A stretch of DNA of 64,000 nucleotides from Planctomycetaceae bacterium (GTDB lineage: Bacteria; Planctomycetota; Planctomycetia; Planctomycetales; Planctomycetaceae), in contig JAGQQG010000008.1 of NCBI GenBank assembly GCA_020426325.1, positions 1 to 64,000 on the forward strand. Reading direction: 5' to 3'. The notes under the pieces were generated by a model. It searched no databases, was not told the DNA's origin, and saw only the letters and a list, made by a program, of their open reading frames with translations. This document shows positions 58,497 through 64,000 of this stretch, piece by piece (the first letter of the stretch is position 1; each line of letters begins with the position of its first letter). Made by a program: the position numbers and the translations under genes.

Positions 58497-59000
58497 TCAT
58501 TCCGCCTTTCCCGGTCCGCAAATCATCAGGACGAGCCATTCGGCCTTGAGCGCGGGGCGACTCTCTCCGTTGATCTCAACCACAACATCATAGGCGATTT
58601 CGACCCAATCAGGGCCTTTGGGACGAGCGGAGTTCAAGGTTCGCACGACCCGGATCTCCTGGCCAATTTTGACCGGCGAAACAAATCTGAGTTTATTGAA
58701 TCCGTAGTTCACCATTGTGACTGCATCACGAAACGGATTGTCGTCCGCATGCGGTATGAGTCCAAAGAGGTACGAGAGCATCGAAACCGTATAGAAACCA
58801 TGGGCGATGGTCCCGCCGAAGTGCGTTTCTCTCGCAGCTCGCTCGGGGTCGATGTGGATGAAGTTGTGATCTTGTGTCAGGTCTGCAAAAGCTGTCACCG
58901 CATCCTGGGTCACTGTGAACCACGGGGACGGACCTTCTTTGACACCGATAAATGGCTGCAAACGTTCAACGGTCGATTCCGAAAGACTTAACTCGCTCAT
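58497..59000 (-). CDS. MaoC-like (R)-specific hydratase
   Basis: A 167-residue hot-dog-fold protein. The hydratase dyad is D44 and H49 (DLTQDHNFIHIDPE), followed by GGTIAHGF near 62-69 and NYGFNKLRFVSPVKIG. The family hydrates enoyl-CoA to (R)-3-hydroxyacyl-CoA or acts on similar thioesters. The length is normal for single-domain MaoC. No SD precedes ATG 59000. Confidence 0.88.
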   Translation of the reverse strand: MSELSLSESTVERLQPFIGVKEGPSPWFTVTQDAVTAFADLTQDHNFIHIDPERAARETHFGGTIAHGFYTVSMLSYLFGLIPHADDNPFRDAVTMVNYGFNKLRFVSPVKIGQEIRVVRTLNSARPKGPDWVEIAYDVVVEINGESRPALKAEWLVLMICGPGKAE

Positions 59001-59299
59001 GCTGGTTGATTCGTGTTTGACGACAGTTCAGGCGGATCTGGGATCAGAATGTGTCCAAACCTACTCAGTCACACGCCCGTTTTGCAACAGAGTCAACTGC
59101 CAATCTCTCACGCAGGGTCCTGTGTGACAGTCGAGAAAAAGCCTTCTCGGTGGTCCTTTGATGGGGATATCGTTGATCGCCGACAGACATACCCGTTGGG
59201 TTTGAGTTGACGGCCTGAACGAACCGAGTTGTCGGTGTCAGTCGATACGGCCTGTCTCCAACACCAGATGTGAGGCGACAGCGAATGCTGTCTCGAACC
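59001..59299. other. Intergenic region
   Basis: About 300 bases between the MaoC gene and the GT10 gene, both minus strand. No gene, hairpin or repeat of note was seen; it must hold the promoter of the MaoC gene. Confidence 0.5.
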
Positions 59300-60385
59300 T
59301 TAGGCGGCCCGCTGGTGACTGCGCCTAACTCGCTTCATGCGCCATTGTTCAATCGCAAACTTAAAGGTGTGCTTCACAGTCCGGTAGCGTGATGAATGAC
59401 GGCTCCAAAGCTTGGCACTGGGTTGGGAAATCACAGTTGGGTCGTGTCTCCGCTCGATTTCCCGGGAGAGCACACTAAACAGATTGTATTCATCGAGAAC
59501 TCGTCGTCGTGCCTCGAGAATTGTTGAAAGGCGCCTCTCAAACTGATGACTTTCAATTGCTTCGCGAATCGTACGGAACGCTGCATCGAAATCACGAATA
59601 TCGATGGGGATCAGACTCCCCTGGGGAAAGTAGTTCAAGACATTCGGACAACCGTAGTAGAAGGGCAACGTTGCTCCCAGAAATGCATCAGCCAGTTTCT
59701 CGGTCCAGTGATGTTCACCGATGTGATTCTCGATCACAATGTGGTATCGGTACGGGTCAAGTGATTCGGCCTTATCTTTGATTGGCCGAACCCCGCGTCC
59801 AAAGACGTCCATTTCCGGGTAACACTCACGCAGACGCTGTGTGAATGCGAACCGCAGGTGATGGCAGGTGTTTTTTTGTTGTTTGTTGGAGCAGACGGTC
59901 GACAGATCCCTCGACTTATCCAGCGGGACATTTATTTGCATCTCGTCATAGCTGACGAGCGTGTTGTCACTCACCCCATAGAACCATCGCAAGGAGGGCT
60001 GCGTGCGAATCGTCTGCTGGTGCGGGATGGCCCATGACTCCTGACTGGTGATGATCACGCCGAATTGATTTAGAAAGTCCGCTCCATAGAACTTGATGGA
60101 AGAGGGCTCAGCAGTGATCAGGACGGTGTTCTGCTGCGGACACGATAACTGTTCGACTCTTGTCGAAAACCTTTCCTGGCCTTGCGGGGCCAAGTCGTCA
60201 TAAACGACGAGCCAGTCATATTCCCTGGCTTCAGGGTCGAACAAGAACTCACATTGTCCCCAATGCGGTTGTCCCTGAGGAAACTGCCGGAGGAAAACTC
60301 GGTAATCAAGAAGCCTGTGCCCCTTGGCCATGAACTTGACCCGAATCAAGTTTTCACGCCGGGATGTAACGCTGGACGATCCCAT
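59300..60385 (-). CDS. GT10 (alpha-fucosyltransferase-like) glycosyltransferase
   Basis: A 361-residue soluble protein. The C-terminal half has the GT10 donor-binding pattern: YRYHIVIENHIGEHHWTEKL, then ADAFLGATLPFYYGCPNV, equivalent to the FEN...YVTEK...PVYxG block of fucosyltransferases. The N-terminal half is the acceptor domain with FYGVSDN. A basic C-terminal tail (RTVKHTFKF to RVRRSH) could dock to the membrane. The donor is probably GDP-fucose, or another GDP-sugar; manC in this window makes GDP-mannose, its precursor. AAGGAT precedes the ATG. Confidence 0.8.
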   Translation of the reverse strand: MGSSSVTSRRENLIRVKFMAKGHRLLDYRVFLRQFPQGQPHWGQCEFLFDPEAREYDWLVVYDDLAPQGQERFSTRVEQLSCPQQNTVLITAEPSSIKFYGADFLNQFGVIITSQESWAIPHQQTIRTQPSLRWFYGVSDNTLVSYDEMQINVPLDKSRDLSTVCSNKQQKNTCHHLRFAFTQRLRECYPEMDVFGRGVRPIKDKAESLDPYRYHIVIENHIGEHHWTEKLADAFLGATLPFYYGCPNVLNYFPQGSLIPIDIRDFDAAFRTIREAIESHQFERRLSTILEARRRVLDEYNLFSVLSREIERRHDPTVISQPSAKLWSRHSSRYRTVKHTFKFAIEQWRMKRVRRSHQRAA

Positions 60386-60409
60386 ATCGCATCCTTTTGG
60401 ATCTTTACA

Positions 60410-61099
60410 TCAGTTGTATTGAAGCGATGGGCTCATTCTTTCGGCAGGCTCAGTAGACAAATCCTCATAATGAGATTGTTGCCAGAGCATGAGTACGAAC
60501 TGCGCGATAGTCCATCCAAAAGCTGCGCCTGCGAAGACGTCGCTTGCGAAGTGTTGAGCGTCTGCGACTCTCTGCATTCCAACCATCGCGGCGAAGGAAT
60601 ACCACAACCAGCGTGAGCGAGGGAATCGGTTCGCAAGTGCAACTGCGAACGCGACCGCCATCGCTGTGTGGGCAGAGGGAAAACTCTGAACGGCACCGCC
60701 GCCCTTCATCATGGGGAGAAATCCCTGGAAGCTGTCCAGAATCTGATGATGAGTAAAGTCAAAGTGATCCGGGCGGGCTCGAGAGATGAGTACCTTCATG
60801 AATGCCGCACTCAAGCCGCCAGCGATCGCGATAGCTCCTAGGCGAACTACCTCTGTTACTCGATCGGTGGTCACCACGAGGATCGTCAGTAGAACAAAGG
60901 TCATCCCATAGGGACTTCCAAAGGGTTCCATTGTTCGGAGTGCACGATAAATCTCGTCGGGAAACTTGTGACTCGTGGCATATTGCGACAAGGGATAATC
61001 AATGGTGAACAGGCTGATCGTAGCCAAGGCCAGCAGCATCGCTGTTACGATGAATTGAGATCGAACCGACACTTTCTCGAACGGATTTCGTTGTGACAT
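60410..61099 (-). CDS. PAP2-family membrane phosphatase
   Basis: A 229-residue protein with five to six membrane helices and the complete PAP2 signature: K102-x6-R109-P110 (KVLISRARP), PSAH at 141-144, and R177 with H183 and D187 (GMQRVADAQHFASD). Such enzymes act on lipid phosphates, including undecaprenyl pyrophosphate, at the outer face of the membrane. ATG 61099 is used; the frame opens 42 codons earlier at a TTG without support. It is 25 bases before the GT10 gene, which suggests co-transcription in a glycolipid pathway. Confidence 0.85.
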   Translation of the reverse strand: MSQRNPFEKVSVRSQFIVTAMLLALATISLFTIDYPLSQYATSHKFPDEIYRALRTMEPFGSPYGMTFVLLTILVVTTDRVTEVVRLGAIAIAGGLSAAFMKVLISRARPDHFDFTHHQILDSFQGFLPMMKGGGAVQSFPSAHTAMAVAFAVALANRFPRSRWLWYSFAAMVGMQRVADAQHFASDVFAGAAFGWTIAQFVLMLWQQSHYEDLSTEPAERMSPSLQYN

Positions 61100-61279
61100 A
61101 GCTGGCTTTAAGCCTATCAGTTGAGATTCACGCGGAAGGCGGCTTGTTCCGAGTGCTGCGTGTTGGTGGGGATAAAACTGGCCAAATGGCACAGGTGAGT
61201 CAGAACGCCCCACCCGATTGTTCAAGCCAATGATGGAGACAATTCGAGAAGAGCAGTCATTTAACCTTCTGAGATTTGC

Positions 61280-63715
61280 TCATCGAACGATAGATTTGGG
61301 AATTTCGTTCGCGTCAGCGGAGATCAGTTGGATGCGAACTTTGGTGGCATTGGGAAGACGAACAGCAAGAGCAGTTGCTTTCGATGTTGTCGACAACTGA
61401 CGAACTTCAGCATCAGGAGGAAGGAACGCCTCTCGCTGTTCTTCAGTGAGGTTCTCGTTGACCACGAGGATCATTTCGTCATGATCTTCGATGAAATGCC
61501 GCGCGTTTTCTGTTTCTGTATCCGGGAACACTGACACATCGTCTCGGTCAAGGTAGAACGGAACGGAGCCCCAATCTCCGACAATGCAGGCGACGGGAAG
61601 ATGGCTCTTCCATTCGCCTTGATGAACGAGCGTACTCGACGAATTACCGAATGCACTGTTCCGGTTGGAAACGGCAGGGACCACATCGTGCGTAATTTTC
61701 GTGAGTACCATAAAAGCAGCCGCGCAAAAGACACCGTAAACAATTCGTGGCGCGACACGTCGTTGTAACACGAGTGCAGCAAAAAGAAGGCCCGTCCAGA
61801 GTGAACCATGCAAAAGCGTTGCGACTCGTTCGTCGAGGCCAAACAAGTACAGACATCCGGCGAACAGGACCCCTGCCGATGAGAGGTAGACGAGTCCGCG
61901 ATGGAAGACTGCATGAGCTTTGACTCGCGAGAAGACATTTCCCGCGAAGGGAGAACAGGTGGCATGGATACAATGCCCAATCAGCAACATCACGGCCGGG
62001 AGACATGGCAGCAGATAGGTTGGCAGCTTGCCGCTAGAGGCACTGAAAAAAAGGAGGCACCAAGCGCTCCACAGTGTCAGAAATCCAAGCTCTGGTGAAC
62101 GATGTTTTCGCATCTGCGGAGATGCAGTTGCCAGGAACTTTGTCAAAGGCAAGAGCAACAATCCCCAAGGCATGCATGCCAGGAAGAGTGTCGGCAGATA
62201 GAACCAAAAAGGTTCTGGATGATTCGATCCGGACAGAAAACGAGCCACATTATGGTCCCAGAAGAAGTACCGGACAAACTGTGGCATCACTGTCGCTGCT
62301 GCGACAAACCAGGGAGCTGCGGTTAACACAATGACTCCTGCAAAAGCACTCCAGTGATGAAGTCTCACGCGACTTGATGAGCGATTGAGCCAACAATGGG
62401 CCATAACCACCGGTTCCAGCAACACGAATGCAACCGGTCCTTTTGTGAGGACACCCAGTCCGCACAGAAATGCTGATGCAAGCCACCATCCCCATTGAAG
62501 CCTTTCTCTCGAGACGGCCTCATGAGCTGCGAACAAACTCGACACCACAAGGAGTGCGAGCAGGCTGTCCAGAATGAGAAATCGACCGCATGCAACAAAC
62601 CCGAAGGAAAGCGTCAGGGTCATCGTACCCAGAAAGGCAGATGTTCTCCCCAGCAGGCGACAACCAAACAGATACGTCACCACGACCGTCAGCCAGGCAC
62701 TGAGAGCAGGGACCAGCCGAGCCGCCCAGTCGGTGGGACCGAACAGCGAAAAACTCGTTGCACACAACCAATAGAAGAGTGGAGGCTTATCGAGGTAGGG
62801 CTCATGATGCAGTCTCGGGATAATCCAATCCCCGGACCGTAACATTTCACGGCCAATTTCGGCGTATCGGCCTTCATCTGGTTCGACAAGTGGGTAGGCA
62901 AGACCTTGAAACAAAAGAAAGCCAGCGGTCAGCATGATCAACATCAGAGCGGCGACAGATGGTGAACCCTTTGTCGTCTTGTGTCCGGGGAACTGCACAC
63001 GTTGCCACCAGTAGGGAAGCAGCGAACCAAGTGTGCGTGGAATATCTCGGATCGAGACACTACTCGTGCCGGCAGCCCGAGGTCGATGTCGAACGCCGAC
63101 TTCATTGATTGATAAGCCCAGCAATCGTGCTTCCGTGAACATCTCAGTATTCGCAAAGAACGCTCTCGCTTCGGGCATAATTCTCATCAAAGCTTCGCGG
63201 CGAAAGACTTTCAGTGCACAATCAACATCACGAAGAGGACTTTTCAAAAGTCCACGAATGAGTGTGTTGTATCCCCACGAATAAAAGCATCTGAGTGGTG
63301 TGTCCTGCCGATCAATGCGGTAGCCTGAGACAATGTCGTATTGTTCTGCGAGTGAAAGCAATGGGGCCAGATCAGTCAGATCGAACTGACAGTCGGCATC
63401 CGTGAATGCGACGAGTCGACCCCGACTCGCTTCAAACCCGCTTCGTAAAGCCGCTCCATATCCCCGATTTTCATCATGCCGGACCAGACGTAGTTGAGGA
63501 TATCTTTGGCAGGCTGCTTCTACGATCTCAGCCGTCCGATCAAGACTTCCATCGTCGACAACGATCAATTCATGACTGAGACCGAGCGAAGAAAGAGCAA
63601 CAAGCGCTTCGTCAATCGCCAGGGCAATGACAGACTCCTCGTTCCAAGCCGGAATGATGACCGACAAGGAAAATGATGGTTCATACGGGGCGATTGCCCG
63701 GTTGAAATCCGACAT
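61280..63715 (-). CDS. GT2 polyprenyl-phosphate glycosyltransferase fused to ArnT-like GT39 domain
   Basis: An 811-residue fusion. Residues 1-240 are a GT2 domain of the DPM1/ArnC type: IIPAWNEE, DDG at 54-56 and a DxD (D106-A-D108). From about 260 a polytopic GT39/ArnT-type domain begins, with EPDEGRYAEIGREML in the first outer loop and DKPPLFYW soon after, then about ten helices. One protein could thus load a sugar on undecaprenyl phosphate inside and transfer it outside, for instance to lipid A or a glycan. ATG 63715 has GGAAGG upstream. It lies 180 bases before the PAP2 gene. Confidence 0.88.
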   Translation of the reverse strand: MSDFNRAIAPYEPSFSLSVIIPAWNEESVIALAIDEALVALSSLGLSHELIVVDDGSLDRTAEIVEAACQRYPQLRLVRHDENRGYGAALRSGFEASRGRLVAFTDADCQFDLTDLAPLLSLAEQYDIVSGYRIDRQDTPLRCFYSWGYNTLIRGLLKSPLRDVDCALKVFRREALMRIMPEARAFFANTEMFTEARLLGLSINEVGVRHRPRAAGTSSVSIRDIPRTLGSLLPYWWQRVQFPGHKTTKGSPSVAALMLIMLTAGFLLFQGLAYPLVEPDEGRYAEIGREMLRSGDWIIPRLHHEPYLDKPPLFYWLCATSFSLFGPTDWAARLVPALSAWLTVVVTYLFGCRLLGRTSAFLGTMTLTLSFGFVACGRFLILDSLLALLVVSSLFAAHEAVSRERLQWGWWLASAFLCGLGVLTKGPVAFVLLEPVVMAHCWLNRSSSRVRLHHWSAFAGVIVLTAAPWFVAAATVMPQFVRYFFWDHNVARFLSGSNHPEPFWFYLPTLFLACMPWGLLLLPLTKFLATASPQMRKHRSPELGFLTLWSAWCLLFFSASSGKLPTYLLPCLPAVMLLIGHCIHATCSPFAGNVFSRVKAHAVFHRGLVYLSSAGVLFAGCLYLFGLDERVATLLHGSLWTGLLFAALVLQRRVAPRIVYGVFCAAAFMVLTKITHDVVPAVSNRNSAFGNSSSTLVHQGEWKSHLPVACIVGDWGSVPFYLDRDDVSVFPDTETENARHFIEDHDEMILVVNENLTEEQREAFLPPDAEVRQLSTTSKATALAVRLPNATKVRIQLISADANEIPKSIVR

Positions 63716-64000
63716 TCGTGCGAACCTTCCGTGGTTGCTGTTGTGTACGTCACTCCGGCGGTCATCCATCACACCGGCAGTGTGTGAGTATAGACAAGAA
63801 TCGTAAAAGAAGGGGACAGTGATTTTGCAGCTTCACAGCTGCTAAAATGCCGAGATGATCCCCCCGTTCGACTACGATTTTTCTGTGAGTTTGATCTTGC
63901 AGATCACTCGGTTTTCCACTGAAACATCCGTCTTGACCGTTCGAAACCATTAGGACATCATCTAGGACGCAGGAAATACTATATTCGTCGTAACCATGTC
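63716..64000. other. Region upstream of the GT2-ArnT gene
   Basis: No supported gene in these 285 bases; a 33-codon frame starting at 63854 is too short and unrecognisable. The promoter of the fusion gene should be here. The sequence ends without a further gene start that I can support. Confidence 0.4.

Noticed and set aside
61116..61225. Longer PAP2 protein from a TTG at 61225
   Set aside because: The extra 42 residues look like translated non-coding DNA and no SD supports that start.
63854..63952. 33-codon plus-strand frame at the right edge
   Set aside because: Too short, no SD, no recognisable sequence.

Overview
The window looks like planctomycete chromosome (class Planctomycetia; genus not resolvable by eye). 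The reasons are several family-specific architectures: PSCyt1/PSCyt2/PSD1 and DUF1501 genes next to a sulfatase, a membrane-bound-dehydrogenase-like protein next to a Pirellula-type haem-binding protein, a WD40 protein with an N-terminal cytochrome motif, excisionase-type HTH proteins fused to unusual partners, and a cysteine-rich lipoprotein. No tRNA, rRNA, CRISPR array, insertion sequence or phage gene was recognised. Genes were called from reading frames, motifs and Shine-Dalgarno (SD) placement; nothing was searched against a database.

Left part (1-10.2 kb): the 3' end of valS, a GT39-type membrane glycosyltransferase, an HTH+receiver regulator, a decayed VOC (glyoxalase-like) gene with two in-frame stops that is not visible as one open frame, a PhyH-type dioxygenase convergent with an SDR, NAD(P)H-hydrate epimerase (nnrE), an HtrA/DegP protease, L27 (rpmA) and a Cys-rich lipoprotein. 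At 10.9 kb lies a protein made of a DNA-binding-type HTH, a long Ser-Asp repeat tract and a C-terminal membrane segment.

Centre (12.9-27 kb): a long minus-strand series: oxoprolinase/hydantoinase fusion, cyclophilin, gap, a small ORF, rpe, a histidine-phosphatase-fold protein lacking its catalytic residues, accD, a Ser/Thr kinase, a UvrD/PcrA helicase, tsaB and ftsH. Several of these overlap or nearly touch, so central carbon metabolism, lipid entry, phospho-signalling, DNA unwinding, tRNA modification and proteolysis are probably partly co-transcribed. Divergent from it is an orphan NtrC-type regulator, then lexA and a thioredoxin-fold lipoprotein without its CxxC cysteines.

Right-centre (31-54 kb): a YhaM-like exonuclease and RNase R separated by repeat-like palindromes; a PSCyt/PSD1-DUF1501-sulfatase operon for exported degradation functions; a GlmU-like protein, ruvX-manC, inositol oxygenase, a secreted SGNH+dehydrogenase-like protein followed by its probable haem-binding partner, and a WD40/cytochrome protein.

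Right end (54-64 kb): queD-like, mazG-like, hemE-hemY with ATGA overlap, a GlsB-type membrane protein, a MoaD/ThiS-like protein, a MaoC hydratase, and a surface-glycan/lipid group (GT10 fucosyltransferase-like, PAP2 phosphatase, GT2-ArnT fusion).
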